From assembly GCA_014905825.1 (NCBI GenBank), contig JACGCN010000010.1, positions 1,488,001-1,552,000 of the forward strand: a stretch of DNA of 64,000 nucleotides, in the 5' to 3' direction. The stretch is from Lyophyllum atratum (lineage: Eukaryota; Basidiomycota; Agaricomycetes; Agaricales; Lyophyllaceae). Positions 1-11,400 of this stretch are shown one piece after another. The position numbers and the translations under genes were made by a program. Position 1 is the stretch's first letter. Each line of letters begins with the position of its first letter. The notes under the pieces are model-generated. The model worked only from the letters and a program-made list of their open reading frames with translations. It was not told the origin of the DNA and did not search any database.

Positions 1-1805
1 GATTTGCGTAGTCGCAGTCACAGTAGGATTTGGTGGAGCGTTGGGAGACGTGATAGGTGTCGAAGCTGGAGGTGTGGTGGGGGTGGCTTGGGGTGTAGGC
101 GTGGGTAGGTTTGGAGTGATGGCGACGCTGGGTAGAGTCACTACAGTGAACCAGGGCGCGATGCCGAACTGCCGAGGACAACTGATCGGCTGGGAGGAAC
201 GTTCGCGGACCAGTCCGCGAACATGTCCGCCGAACTGGCCCAGGCCACCTGACTCAGCGGGTCCATGCACTGTTTGGCAACAGCGGGTAAGCAAGCACGC
301 TATTGTTCACTCAGGGTGGTCTTCACCATCGACAACGACGACGACCGCCCAAGCTAGACAATAACGAATGTTCCCTGTACTTAACACCACTCAATCAATG
401 CATTCTTACATATGCCGGCTGATCTTTCTCTCGGGGCACTTGCTGCCAGCCTTAGCAGACATCCTCTGCTTGCAACCGCACTTGATGTGACCACGCTAAC
501 CAAATTCCTTCACATTATATCTCTTCTGCAACGAGCTCGAGGCCGGTGAAGTAGGCCTGGGCACCCATGTGAAGCTTATGCACACGACAGTCCAAGGAAA
601 AAGCGGTTTATATGCAGTGAGACGGCCAAAGATGTACGCGCCAAAGTGCCCTACGGAGGACATGGTCCTTGACAGCTTCGGCTCAAGCTTTGACGCCGTT
701 GGCGATGGTGTCGACGTGCTCAGACCCGCCGACACATGGCGTGGGAATGCGTACGTATGTTATGTTTATCAGGTGACATGTTCGCGAACATTGTGCGTGA
801 ACTGGCCACCCAGCCGATCAGACTTCCTGGAACTGCCCATAGGGACTCGTTGAATCCCAGCCGGAATCATCGAATGACAAAGCCTGGAAGTTCGAAGGAA
901 TTACTTTGTTTGCGCGCCAGTCCTTGTCCGACGTAAGTATGGTTGTTGTTCCGTCGGAATGGGTAATCTGGATGGCGATGAGGAGACCTGCGGAAGTGTC
1001 CTCTCCAGTGTGTATATCTTGGAGGTTAATCCCATGGACTGCGAAGACATTCGGGCCTGGAAATAGAGGTACATGGTACCGCTGTGCCTTCTGCCAAGCG
1101 AATTCGTCGCTGCTCCCCTCGTTCGACCCGGCCAAATTTCCGTTGATATATAGGGAATATCGATCATCGACTGTTATAAGGATGTCTGCCGAAGTGGCTG
1201 TTTTCCCGTCCGGTGGTGTATACCTCCGGCGAAAAGCGCGAAGTTGACCTGGTGCCACCGGAGGCGTTATTTCCGATGTCCACACCCAGGTCGCGGATTT
1301 GAAACTGCGCGCAAGTGCATCATCTGTCTGGCGCTTTTGGGCCACTAGACTTGCGCCCGAGCTAGAAGGGAGGGTGCCAGCCAGAAATTGGGACGAGGCC
1401 GCGACTGATCCGCCTGTGGTTTCAACTTGAAGGGTCCAGAAGTAATAAGTGTGTGATGAGAGGGGCGGGCCAGAGTATTCGATTGGAAGAGGTGTTTTTG
1501 CGGCAACCACTCCGCTGCTCCATACGTCACTGGCACCCGCTCGGTATTTCGAGATTGATATTTGGTAAGAGTTTTGAGTGACTTCTGGTTGTGAAAAGGA
1601 CACAGTCCAAGAAAAGAGGGGATTTGTATGAGTACCAACAGGAGGATCCACTCGAAGATTCGATAAAGTGGCCTGCGCAGCTTCAAAGGATTATAAGGTT
1701 TTCTCCGCTGCAAAATCGAGGATTCGACGCACCAGCACTAAGTACTCCCATGGACCTACTCATGCACACTAACACAAAGAGAGACCCTCCCCAATTCACT
1801 GTCAT
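1..1805 (-). pseudogene. Secreted GH78 rhamnosidase-like N-terminal domain protein, interrupted by a MITE and running off the left edge
   Basis: The reverse-strand frame at 837-1690 encodes a fibronectin-like beta domain (motif NPLFSW near its start, then WSSGVV, then YYFWTLQV) followed by a jelly-roll with DDRYSLYINGN. This is the layout of the N-terminal modules of family 78 alpha-L-rhamnosidases and related fungal lectin-like proteins. A plausible first exon starts at 1805 and supplies a signal-peptide-like stretch, joined by an intron ending just before 1690. The frame stops at 818 inside a transposon end. If the 656 bp insert (174-829) and one copy of its 8 bp duplication are ignored, the same frame continues from 173 to position 1, through GIAPWFTVVT and into a Pro/Thr-rich linker. 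The catalytic (alpha/alpha)6 barrel is not in view. It may lie beyond the window, or the protein may be one of the short lectin-like types with a Thr/Pro stalk. Insert position and frame continuity are seen directly; loss of function is inferred. Confidence 0.72.
174..829. mobile_element. 656 bp non-autonomous DNA transposon (MITE) with 8 bp target duplication, possibly KDZ-related
   Basis: Ends form inverted repeats of roughly 50-55 bp: the left copy (about 174-232) and the reverse complement of the right copy (about 769-829) share CTGATCGGCTGGG and then CGCGAACATGTC. The 8 bp GAACTGCC lies directly outside both ends (166-173 and 830-837). The host reading frame resumes exactly when the insert and one duplication are removed, which fixes the boundaries. 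The interior has no convincing gene. The octamer TTCGCGAA (781-788) and a CTGAT..GCTGG..GTG block also occur at the ends of the large KDZ element at 41807-54490, so a KDZ-type transposase may mobilise it. An hAT family would also give 8 bp duplications and cannot be excluded. Confidence 0.8.
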
Positions 1806-2354
1806 TGCACCTTGAGTACCCTTCGAGAACGGCTCGCTAGGTAGCACTCACCTCGCATCTTGAAGGCAAAAGTAGAGATGAGGCAAAAGTAGAGATGTGG
1901 ATATGCCTGTCAGTTTGGGCCTCGCTACTTACCATTCTGTGATGATATCGCGGACCTAAACTAGTTCATACGTATTCATATGTAAGGGGCGTCTCGCAGT
2001 CAGCGCGGTTCTCAGCTCGAAAAGGGAGCTCTGGTCTCCATACGAAGGGTTGTGCTTCTTCTGAGCGCGATGGTATCATGAAAGATGCTGATTGAAATCC
2101 GATGATTGCGCTCTATTGATATCAAGCGGATGTGATGTAGGCTCTCTGCCTCCGTGTCTAGTTGTCATTGAGCAGCGCCTAGCACTGTGTGTCAACTTGC
2201 AAGGGTTCAGAATTGCGCCGAAGTTGGTAGGAAAACTCCTTCATTGTTACTACTCCCAAAATATGCACAGGCATTCATGTGAGTCCATACGTCGGAGTCA
2301 ATAGAATACAGCCGGCGTCATGAGTACCTAGTGGAATCGGGGTCAATGGCCGCG
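1806..2354. other. Intergenic, no gene recognised
   Basis: Short open frames only, none with a recognisable domain or a good splice context. It lies upstream of the interrupted rhamnosidase-like gene and downstream of the hydroquinone reductase gene. Confidence 0.5.
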
Positions 2355-3761
2355 CTACAATGGCCTGATGTGTGGAAGGGGGCCAATTGGGATAACCCGA
2401 TGTGGATTTAGCTTGAGATGACAAAGTTATTTCGATACCATCAAAATGTTAACAAAAAGCGCTCACGAATGTATGAGACCAGTAATAGTGGGTCTTTATA
2501 TGGTCGAAGTCGGTCGTGGATTTAAATGCGTCATTGTTCCAGTATAACTGCTGCATCCACCTGTAACATCGGCGTCAACGTCAAGCTCCGATGCTTCGTC
2601 AGGAGTCAGGAGTGCGCACCTATGGATTGCAGGGTAGCCATCGCGGATAGTACGGACGTTGCACTTGAAGTGTCCTACGTACACAACATCAAACCGAATC
2701 TAGGTGGTCCACTTAGAATGAAGGCAGTATGTGTCGCGTCAAGTGCGAGATACGTACGGTGGTAGCAAAGAGCCTGATATCTGCTTCGGTAAGCTGGTTT
2801 CCAACAAGGTAGTCCTTGCCCTCAAGGATTTTTTCGACCTTATCTAACGCCTCAAAAACATCTCCGACTGCTGTCTCATAAGCAGTCTGCGTAGTGGCAA
2901 CTCCCGCACGGTAGACACCGTCTAATAGAGAACGAGGTCAAACACTTATCTTATCTCTTGAAAACGAGATTTGGACGTACTGTTGATGTTGGCATAGATC
3001 CATTCATTGACCTCGTCAATTTCTGTGCGCAGGGCCTCGGAGTAAAAGTCCAAGGCTGCTTTATCCGCAGGAATGAAATCGTTGAAAGCGGTATTGAAGA
3101 TGCGGATGATCTCAGAACTCTCGTTATTGACGATTGCGTGTGTTTTCTTGTCCCACAGTATCGGCACGGAGAACCTAGAGGACTTCAGCCCCAGAAAATG
3201 ATGTCATAGTACGAGCAAGACGAACCTGCCCTGAAAGTCCGGGTCAACTTTGAAATACAGATCCTTGACGTGGTCAGATTGGTAGAAAGGATCTACATCT
3301 GCACCCGGATAGTCGTCAACATTCGCAAATGGCCATCCAAGGGTGCCCATGCGGGGGGACACCACGGTGACGGCTTGAAAGATCGATCAGTCTAGCAGAA
3401 ATCCAGCACGCCACAAATCTTACAGATGATATCTTCGAGTCCCTTCAGCTTCCTTGAAATTAGAGTCCTTGTCGCCCAAGCTATAATCAACGGAAGTTTG
3501 CTTAGCAACATCCACTGGTAGCTGTCACCAAAAGGTGTGCTCACGGCAAGCCAGTGAAACGTAAAGGTGGTATCGACCTAACGTACGCTTAGATGTAAGT
3601 ACAAATGTTGGAAGGACGGGTGCTGGCTTACCGGCTTCAGGCTCGAACTTTCCACCTTGCTCAATTACACTGCGGAATACAGCATCCGGGCGCTTGAAGC
3701 TACCATCTGCTTCGAGTTTGAACTTGGTAACATCGATGACTCTGTCTTTGGCTAGAGACAT
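2355..3761 (-). CDS. Glutathionyl-hydroquinone reductase (Omega-like/Xi-class GST, ECM4/GHR family)
   Basis: This cytosolic thioredoxin-fold enzyme reduces glutathionyl-hydroquinones with glutathione. In wood and litter fungi it handles lignin-derived quinones. The model starts at 3761 ([14 protein letters not shown]) and runs through about eight exons with short introns to the TAG at 2355. The active-site motif ACPWATRTL is rebuilt across the exon 2-3 splice (exon 2 ends near 3549, exon 3 begins near 3493), with the catalytic cysteine present. Downstream are [29 protein letters not shown] (glutathione-binding ESS), the GST C-terminal helices, [25 protein letters not shown] and a terminal INP-like [11 protein letters not shown]. 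All are hallmarks of this family, not of classical GSTs. Every exon junction keeps frame and the length of about 320 residues is normal, so the gene looks functional. Confidence 0.93.
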
Positions 3762-4327
3762 TGCGAAAAGGCGTAAATTTTCTGAAGGTCGCAGAAGATC
3801 TGGTGGGTTCAGCTTACCACAGTAAGGTCCATATTTGAAGCACTCCTCGTCCGAAGACCGAGCTGATCCTTGTCATATTATCAAGAATGAACTGTATTGA
3901 CCCACGAAAGGACCATATGATTAAAACTGAAAGCAGAGAATGTCATGTGAGCGGCCCAGAAGAAGTCGTTCAACTTCAAGGTGGGTCGGGGGGGCCGCGT
4001 TGAAGGGTGTTACTTACGTAAAGCTATCCACGTCAGCAGTCCAGTTACACTAGCAGCGACTTGAAGGAGAAGTTATTGGAAGATCCCCTAACTTCCCATA
4101 GCCGCAGTATTTTGGAATCGGCATAGGAGGTAGTATGAGTACGGTATGTTCGGTGTGTTAGGGACGACGGGTAAAACCGCGTCAGGGTTTTATTTCTAGG
4201 GCGCGAGGGGCGATACCATGTTGACCAAGTTCACTGTTGCGGTTTCCTAGCTAGCATCATGTAGCAGCCTATCTTAAGTGCCAAAATACAGGTATCTTCA
4301 TTGAACATACTCCAGTAGTGAGGCTGG
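3762..4327. other. Intergenic, no gene recognised
   Basis: Upstream region of the hydroquinone reductase gene and downstream region of the next reverse-strand gene. No domain-bearing frame was seen. Confidence 0.5.
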
Positions 4328-5530
4328 TTACTTGAGGATAGTTTCCGACCTGTATACCCAGTTATGCCCGTTGGTATGCACCATTTTGTACCCCAATACC
4401 CCTTCGATGAAGGCTAAGACCAGGGCTGGGTTGATCGCGTCGTTACTAGTCCGGAAGTTGATGTGAGGTTCAATCGTCAACATATCATTGACCCCATTGC
4501 AAAACGCCGATTCGACCAGCTCAACCTTCAGGATGTTCCTCTGTAGGGCGTGGTCAAGGGTCTTATAATGCGAAGAGCCGAGTAGATGCTAGTAGAACTC
4601 ACCCTCATGCTATCAGCGCTATTCTGTCTGCCCCATCGAGTAAGGTAGGACCATATCAATTCGAGGCTCGCCTCATGACTGCACCTGATGATGAGCGGAT
4701 TGCCGACGTCCAGAGTCAGTATATAGGGCGCCCGCTGCGCGAACAGCTCATTAGGACGAGATAGTTCGCCCAGACCAGGTAAACGATCAATCTTAGGGAT
4801 TTCTGCAAAAGAAGCATCGCTGACGGTGTGAGTGGTCACAGTCCTCGTGGGTTCTGCAGCTGCGCTGCGAGGCGCGCCACGTGCAGGTGCCCGACTGGGT
4901 TCCGTTGCGAGGTCGTCCCAACCTTCATCGGCCGGACCGCCTGCGGCGTCGCCCTGTACCAACAGGTTCTCGAAATCTTGGTCGAACGCAGCCACGACCT
5001 TTGAGTGGGGTGGGGGTGCTATCTTTGGAATTCCAAGGTAGAACGAAGATGTCCTGGCATCCCAGGATGTTTTCGGACGATTATGGGGAGGTGGGGAGGG
5101 CTGTGAAGCGTTGTTTAGATATTTGTGTCAGTAGAGAACATAGCCAAGCCTACCTCGATGATTAACTGTTTTCTTCCTTGGGATAACAGCGCGAGCAGCT
5201 CCTCTGTCCATTCGGGAAAGTTGTCGCTATCGAGTCTCCAGAGAAGTCGGTCATACCACGCGATCGCGATACGTGAGATAGAAGGGATGAACGTGGCTTT
5301 GTCTGGAAAACGGCCTTGCAATTCGTTCCAAAGAATGGGCCATTGAACAATTGGAACGATTCTGTGACCCAGAGTTTTCTCTAATGCTGCAATCGACGCT
5401 TGTACATCTGATTTTGGTGAGTCCCATAAGTCACGAACATCGACGCGAATCTTGAGTGGTCTGAAGTAGATTAGGTTAGCTACAAGGACGAGAAAACATT
5501 AAGAGGCAATGCGACCTACACTTCTGACAT
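4328..5530 (-). CDS. Uncharacterised fungal protein, four exons
   Basis: Four exons join in frame: a tiny first exon (ATG at 5530, then three codons), a second with LWDSPKSDVQASIAALEKTL and an aromatic-rich helical stretch (QWPILWNELQ, RLLWRLDS), a third beginning PSPPPHNRPKTSW that carries a low-complexity Ala/Pro/Arg linker and then YILTLDVGNPLIIRCSHEAS, and a last ending YRSETILK before the TAA at 4328. The introns are about 50 bp with good GT and AG ends. I do not recognise a family. The protein is probably globular at both ends with a disordered middle, has no signal peptide or membrane segment, and is about 350 residues long. Conserved splicing across three introns argues for a real gene. 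Confidence 0.6.
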
Positions 5531-6161
5531 GTTGAGAAGTACAGAGTCGGTAATGGGCTCCGGTTAGCTTCGTTGTCGAAAGACGATGGGGGAATATGTC
5601 GTTTCTCGCTATTTGTCCGGTCCTAAGCTATGACCGCAGAGTGGTCTACGTGGTCCTTCTATCAGCAAATTGCCGATGTCAAGCTGGGCATTCTTCATGA
5701 CATTCAGTTGTCCCGCCCACCGCTCAAAGTGACGTATCGACGCACCTCTGAAATGTGGGGGTTGACATCGACAAGCACGACGTATCATTGATCTTCGAAG
5801 GAAGCGCAGCGCCGAATGAGGCAACGATAGCTTCTGCATCCAAAGTTGCAGTCCAGATTATGCTGGATTTCCTCTAAGGACGGACGTTAGACGATGGGAG
5901 TGGATGGTACTACGTGGGTTCATCCCTCATCGTTGATCGATGATCCTTCACGCCGAGATTCATAATAACATGCATGAGGTAGCGACCCCATTCAGTCCAA
6001 TGGCCGTAAACACTCTGGCAAGGTCGTGGTCAAGACCTGGTGACGATCTTGGTGGTTCTGAGGGATCGACGTTATAGCACTTACTGAGGTCAGTGACCAC
6101 TGACTGGAGCTAAGTTGAAAGAAGTTCAACGTTCGATGGCAGCACAATGAGCCTGGTTATG
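5531..6161. other. Intergenic, possibly with a decayed relative of the upstream gene
   Basis: A reverse-strand stretch near 5640-5720 reads AQLDIGNLLI, recalling TLDVGNPLII in the gene at 4328-5530, but no continuous model could be built. Nothing else is recognised. Confidence 0.35.
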
Positions 6162-6164
6162 TAA

Positions 6165-6780
6165 GGGTCTGTTCGGCAACCAAACCTGGGTCAGGTTTGG
6201 GGTCAGGTTTGCTTACATATACGTCAGGTGACGATTTCGGAAACGACCGAGCGCATGTGATGCAGTATTTAGAACTCGCAAATTCTGACGCTTTCTGGAC
6301 CGGCTTCATTCCGCTGAAAGTATCTTCAGGGATTTCTACATTGTTATTTTGCATTAATATACTATATTTGCTTTTTTGTCCTGCCTAAAAATTTGAGAAG
6401 CCAAAGCCAGCAAGAAACTATTGAAAAATTATATTTTAAGATTTTCTCCCCACGGAGTTTTTTAAAACTCCTAAATTGTAACATTTTCTGAGCCCGGCTT
6501 CATTCCGCTGAGAGTATTATCAGGGATTTCTAAATTCTTATTTTGCAACGGTATACTAAAAATGTTTTTCTTTGACTCCGAAAAGTTTGAGAAGAAAAAG
6601 TGGACAGCAAGTTATTAAAATATAAATTCTAAGACTTTCTCGAAACTCCTAAGCAAGCTCGACCAAGCAAACATGGACGCGACGCGACGCGCGCACGATC
6701 GTTTCCGGAACAGTCACATGATGTCTATGTAAGCAAACCTGACCCCAAACTTGACCCAGGTTTGGTTGCCGAACAGACCC
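6165..6780. mobile_element. Tourist-like MITE (PIF/Harbinger superfamily), 616 bp
   Basis: The element starts GGGTCTGTTCGGCAACC at 6165 and its reverse complement ends at 6780. The terminal inverted repeats are about 55 bp and nearly identical, extending to GCTTACATA, with weaker similarity further in. The trinucleotide TAA flanks both ends (6162-6164 and 6781-6783). The GGGTCTGTT terminus and a 3 bp TAA/TTA duplication are the signature of PIF/Harbinger-derived Tourist MITEs. There is no transposase inside; the interior is AT-rich and consists mostly of a diverged direct duplication. Confidence 0.9.
6290..6660 (+). repeat. Diverged internal direct repeat of the Harbinger-like MITE, two units of about 185-190 bp
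   Basis: Two units, about 6296-6483 and 6487-6655, each begin near CCGGCTTCATTCCGCTGA, continue with CAGGGATTTCTA and end with a tract finishing AAACTCCTAA. The similarity is obvious by eye but carries many substitutions, so the internal duplication predates the present insertion. Confidence 0.75.
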
Positions 6781-6783
6781 TAA

Positions 6784-7891
6784 GGCTCCACTCAGAAGTT
6801 CTTCTCAACCACCATCGCCCCTCATCGCCCCTGTTACTTATCAGTCTGAGTATCTGCTGAGCATTATAGCTTTTGTCCCGAAAATTGCATAAAAATCGAT
6901 TTCCTATCCGGCGATTTCCACTGATTTACATTGCCGTTGCTTGCTACCGCTCCTGCCAGTTATCAGTGCTACTAGTACGGAGTCAAATACGAATGGCAGG
7001 TTTCCAACGCTCACCATGCGGCCATGCAGGGTAATCCCACCATCGCATGGACAGTGAATGACACCTTCACTCCTGCGCGTTCGACTTCTTCCCACAACAG
7101 GTGAATACAAGTGGTACGCAATTTGCATCATCTCAGGCCGTGTGCCTCATGCAATCGTTTGCCAATTTCCGCTATGAAAGGCTATTCCATCGGTTGTTCT
7201 AGTCGATAGCGAGTCGTAGACTGCGTCAGTAACGGCACGAATGACAGAAGAAGACGTATCGGTGATACGCCAAGAGCGCAAAGTCTTCGGCAGTGTATGA
7301 AGGGTATGCTACCAGCTCTATACTTATCGCTGACCTTCAGGGTTTTCCCTGTGTTACATACCGCAGCAAATATTGCTAATTGTCTTCGCGATGTTCTGCG
7401 ACACAGTTCGCATGCAACTGGATCTGGATTGACTCAAGTCTGTCGTTGGTCAAGAACAGCCGATCTTCCAACCTTGCAGTAAGTACAGCAAAACGTATGT
7501 CGTCTTCTGATTCCTAAAAGAAAGCGTCTTGACATAGTCAAATTTTTTGACATTGGGCGCTCATTGGATTGAACGTGTGGAGCCTTTCTAGCTATGAAAT
7601 CTCATTTTTTCTCGTCCACGAGACTATGCGAAGCCTTGCGATTGTCAGAGGTCACCAGGCCCATTATCCCCCGCTGCCACCGGCTACCAATTAAGGCATT
7701 GGGTATCTGCCTCGGCTGGCTTAACCACCTGTTCTACCTTGACCTGCGCCATTTTGAACTTCATCGCCACTGGCACTCCAAGAATAATTTTGAAGGACGT
7801 TGTGACGTCGACATATCATTGATACAACGGCGGCAGTCGCTTACATAGGTCTGAGGTTTCTAAATGCTCACTGGGATGGGGGTACAGCTTT
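6784..7891. other. Intergenic, about 1.1 kb, no gene recognised
   Basis: Only short frames without recognisable domains are present. The right part is the upstream region of the gene at 7992. Confidence 0.5.
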
Positions 7892-7897
7892 GCAAGG

Positions 7898-7905
7898 TAT
7901 AAAAG
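7898..7905 (+). promoter_or_regulatory. TATA box (TATAAAAG)
   Basis: A consensus TATAAAAG lies 94 bp upstream of the ATG at 7992 and is followed by a pyrimidine-rich leader (CTCTCACTCCTCTATCCCC), as in strongly or inducibly expressed fungal genes. Confidence 0.7.
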
Positions 7906-7991
7906 GTCTCGTTCGACGAGAGACCGATCCCAGGACCAGACTTCAATCGCACTCTCACTCCTCTATCCCCTACTTTCTTCTTCTCTACAAC

Positions 7992-9191
7992 ATGCCTAAA
8001 GTTGCTCCCTTCGTTCCCAAGCCCGCAATCGAGAAGCTTCCCTTAGCTGTCCGCAAAGATAGTAAGCAAACACCGTTTTGCCGTGAGGGTTACCGAAGCT
8101 AACACCAAGCGCCAGTTCGCGATAACTATGAATCAGAAAAGGCAGATTTCGAGGCAACCATTACTGAGCTCCTAGGAACACCTTTCCATATCAACATCAA
8201 CGCGGGTGAGGTCTGGGCCTACAACCCACCCGACTCCAACACCTCCGCCGGAGGAATGCTCAAACGGTTCGTTTCGCACTCTGATCGTTTTTTAATCCAT
8301 AAGACTAACAGTAAACTCCTAGCTACGTCGAGGGTTTCGTTGATGCGCTTAAATCTTATCTTACCAAATACGGTGACGAGGGCAAGACTCACTTCAACGA
8401 GGCTGTCACCCAGTCTGAACTCACTGTCAATGTTAACGACCTCGGCGACAAAGTAAGCATAGTCCCTCCCATGATAAGTGCTCGACTGACCAAGCTTGAA
8501 CTTAACAACAGGCCGAGACTATCACTTGTGACGTTAAAGATGGCGTTTTCCGCATCCTTTTCCACCACCAGAAACTTGGTTACAACCAGAGCTACATCAG
8601 TGACCACTTGTTGAAGGCCATCGAAAATGTCCCCCGCGCCGGCTTCTCGGTCGTCGCCAAGCATTCGATTGAAGAGCACTACAACTCAGAGATCGAAGAC
8701 GTTACCAAGGAAATTGGTGAAATTCTTGCCATGCCCGATGTTGTCCTCGACCCCAACTTCGAGGAGAACTATGCAGCCTTGTCGGTCAAGGAAGATAAGG
8801 ACTGGCATCAAAATTTTGGCAAAGCGACATTCCAGTACTTTAAGTAAGTCTGTTCACATCGGCACCCTGACCCATTGATCCTCACGTACCATGTTACAGC
8901 GATGGCTTGAAGTATCAGCTGAACAGCCAAGGCTTCAAGGGCGACGATATGCTCCAGGAAGGTATCGCCGAACTTCTTGAGTCCAAGACCTTCAAGGTTC
9001 GCGTTGTGAAGAAGACGAAGAACAATGCCACTATCGAGACGATCCTCGACGGCGGCGTCGTCTACATCCAGGTTAGCATTCCGCCCTCTGGACATCTGTC
9101 TCATATGTACTGACAGCTCCCATAGATGACTCCTGAGAAGTGGTGGTACAACACCAGCGATGCCGGCAGAGGTCTCATTGACCTGCTTTAA
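7992..9191 (+). CDS. Conserved uncharacterised fungal protein, no known domain
   Basis: The model starts MPKVAPFVPKPAIEKLPLAV and is built from about six exons; every GT-AG junction I checked keeps frame. The product is about 300 residues, soluble, without signal peptide or membrane segment. It has an acidic, mixed helix/strand N-terminal half (ELLGTPFHININAGEVWAY, then a helix rich in Glu/Asp/Lys) and a C-terminal half ending IQMTPEKWWYNTSDAGRG and LIDLL. I do not recognise the family. The consensus TATA box, pyrimidine-rich leader and strongly C-ending codons suggest a highly expressed cytosolic protein. Confidence 0.8.
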
Positions 9192-10236
9192 AGCCGCTCG
9201 TCGATCCATGCCTGCATCTCTTGATATGTCCCGAATGTCCCAATTTATTGAAAGTGGCATAGGTTGTTGACACAATACGTCGTCGATCGTAGATAGAGTC
9301 TATGAAGCTTTGACACCTATGCTAGATAAATCAGAAACTTTATGCCATGATCGCTGTATTGATCACTGAGTCTATCAACGACACTCGTCACACGTTAGAG
9401 TCAAAGTCACTCTCGTGGTGTGCTTCCTGGGTGCGTTGACTCAGACTTTCATATCACCTCAGAGGCATCATGATAGGGCACCGAAAGTGATACATCTATT
9501 TAGGAAAGCAAAATACATTATTACGCTTCACACATTCAAGCCAGCCCAGTCCCGAAGTCTGAATTCATCCACATGTCCCGAAAGATAGAATGCCTAAACA
9601 GTGCAACTCGTAACGGTGCGATTGCACGTAAGTGCTATCCCCAAGAGTCGATCGGCCTATTTGTATCGCTTACCAGGATCAGACAGCCTTGCTGACACCC
9701 TCTTGGCCGTCACAATTCACGTCCTATCGCCGTCTGATCGCAGGTTCCTTTGACGCCTTGCAGACGCATGTTGATGCAAGTTGCTTGTGTGTCCATGCCA
9801 CTATAAGGGTAGGTGCGCTGGACAATTGCTCTCTCGACAGGTAAGTACGGACCTTCAACCTCGGTTCCGTCGCTGGGACCCCTGTGAACTGTGCATGGAG
9901 GATTTGCATATAATGAGATAACGGTGTGCAGGGCCCAATAACCTCACGCGGTTCCTCGGGCTCGTCCTGCTCATTCATCGTTCAGCAGTCGCGACTCCGA
10001 GTACTCACGTGCCTGTGCGCGCGCACACCGGGAATTGTGAAAAGTTGGGAACGGGCACAACGAGGAAGCATCTGGAATGACCGGTGTCGTAAGACACAAC
10101 AGGCCTGAGTTGGGCGAGAAGGTTTCATCGCGCCGGAAAGCAAGCCCCGATTATGGATGTGGGATAAAACGATACGATAGATACATGGAAAGCACCTGTG
10201 CAGCAAGCTCTCTAAGGGCCGATACCCGCACCACGC
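9192..10236. other. Intergenic, about 1 kb; one doubtful short reverse-strand ORF
   Basis: A reverse-strand frame at 9724-9978 (84 codons, starting MNEQDEPEEPREVIGP) has an ATG and an internal GT-AG pair, but no recognisable domain or convincing continuation. It may be a small gene or chance. The rest is unassigned. Confidence 0.35.
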
Positions 10237-11064
10237 TCAGTCAATGAGGTACTTCCGCTTGAAGAACGCCCGGAGGTGGAAAATCTGCCATACGCCCAGG
10301 CCGGCGAGCGAAAAAATTGTAAACCAGGCGAAGGTCTGAACGCGTGCGTTTGTCGAGGCTAAACGAGGGGTGAGTAATGACACAGGGGATAACGGGTTTG
10401 GCACACGCACAGTTGGTGTCGGTGAATTTCTCTTCGCGTGTTTTGAGGTACCCCATCTCGTCGACAATTTCTTTAACGATTCCTTCCAGCTTCCGCATCT
10501 CTGTCTCGAGCCCTGAGAGGGACTCCTGGTTGGCAATGGCGCTGTGGAAAATCATTGTAAGTTGAGAAACCACGACCATAGGTGATTTGTAGCGCACTTG
10601 TAGTCGACGGCATCGGCGCCAATGTCGACGTCGAGGTCGACTACGCGGAACAGCTTTGATGCTGCATCGTACGACACGTCTATACAGAAAAATTGAGTCT
10701 TATTCTCCTTGCCACTGATAGATACCGAGTAATACGCACCGCCTTCAATATGGTTCTTGAAGCAAACTCCAACCTCTCCCTCTCCATGCGTCGTAATAGC
10801 CAGCCTCGACTCGCTCTTGATGCCCTTCTTGCTGAGGTAAACATTCTTCTTCGGACTCGAGTCTACGATCTCAATGTCCACACGCTGGTTGGCACCAGCC
10901 CCAACGTTCGCCGTTACGATGACCAGCGCATTGGGGTGCGCAGTATTCCAAATGCATTTCGGTGGGGGGTATCGATGTGCTTGGAGATTAAACTTGATTG
11001 CATGTATCGGAACGGACAGAAAGAGGAGTGTCGAGAGAATTGAGAGCGGGAGTGATGAAAGCAT
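10237..11064 (-). CDS. p24/TMED cargo receptor of COPII vesicles, delta type (Erv25-like)
   Basis: Type I membrane protein of the p24 family, which helps sort cargo between ER and Golgi. The ATG at 11064 opens a signal peptide (MLSSLPLSILSTLLFLSVPIH). A GOLD domain follows, with the two family cysteines (PKCIW and VGVCFKN) and the motif KKNVYLSKKGIKSESR. Then come a coiled coil (LETEMRKLEGIVKEIVDEM), a membrane span (AWFTIFSLAGLGVWQIFHL) and a short cytosolic tail FFKRKYLID, which carries the paired aromatic COPII signal and basic residues. Four exons join in frame and the length of about 210 residues is standard. The GOLD motif fits the delta (Erv25/TMED10) branch best. Confidence 0.92.
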
Positions 11065-11400
11065 GGGAAAACCTCGGACGGCGGAAGGGTATGGTCCAGG
11101 GGCGTACTTATGATGTCGTAAAGGACTGTATGGTCGATGGATACACTCAATTAGTGAGTATCTCAGTAAGTCGTCGTTCGCTCGCAATGGCGGATTTCGT
11201 GGTCGGAGGAGGTGCAGGACGACGTGGGTGTCTGGCTCGAGGGGTATTGCCTTGTGTTCCAAACTATCACAAATAATGTCCAGGCACAGTCGCGGAGAGT
11301 CGCGGCAGTGACTTCGACCGACGACTGAGGCCTTGAGGCTGCCTCAAGGCCTCTCTCAGGCTCTCTGGGACCTTTCTCTTGTCACCGCCCAGACTGAACG
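11065..11400. promoter_or_regulatory. Shared upstream region between divergent p24 and NLR genes
   Basis: The 336 bp between the two divergent start codons must hold both promoters. It contains CCTTGAGGCTGCCTCAAGG, a short inverted repeat near 11331-11349. No TATA consensus was seen. Confidence 0.5.

Noticed and set aside
5609..5839. Reverse-strand 76-codon frame resembling part of the unknown gene at 4328-5530 (AQLDIGNLLI against TLDVGNPLII)
   Set aside because: Similarity is limited to about ten residues and no continuous model could be built. It is noted only as a possible decayed copy.
9724..9978. Reverse-strand 84-codon frame starting MNEQDEPEEPREVIGP
   Set aside because: It has an ATG and a possible intron but no domain, no supported neighbours and no codon bias to argue for it.
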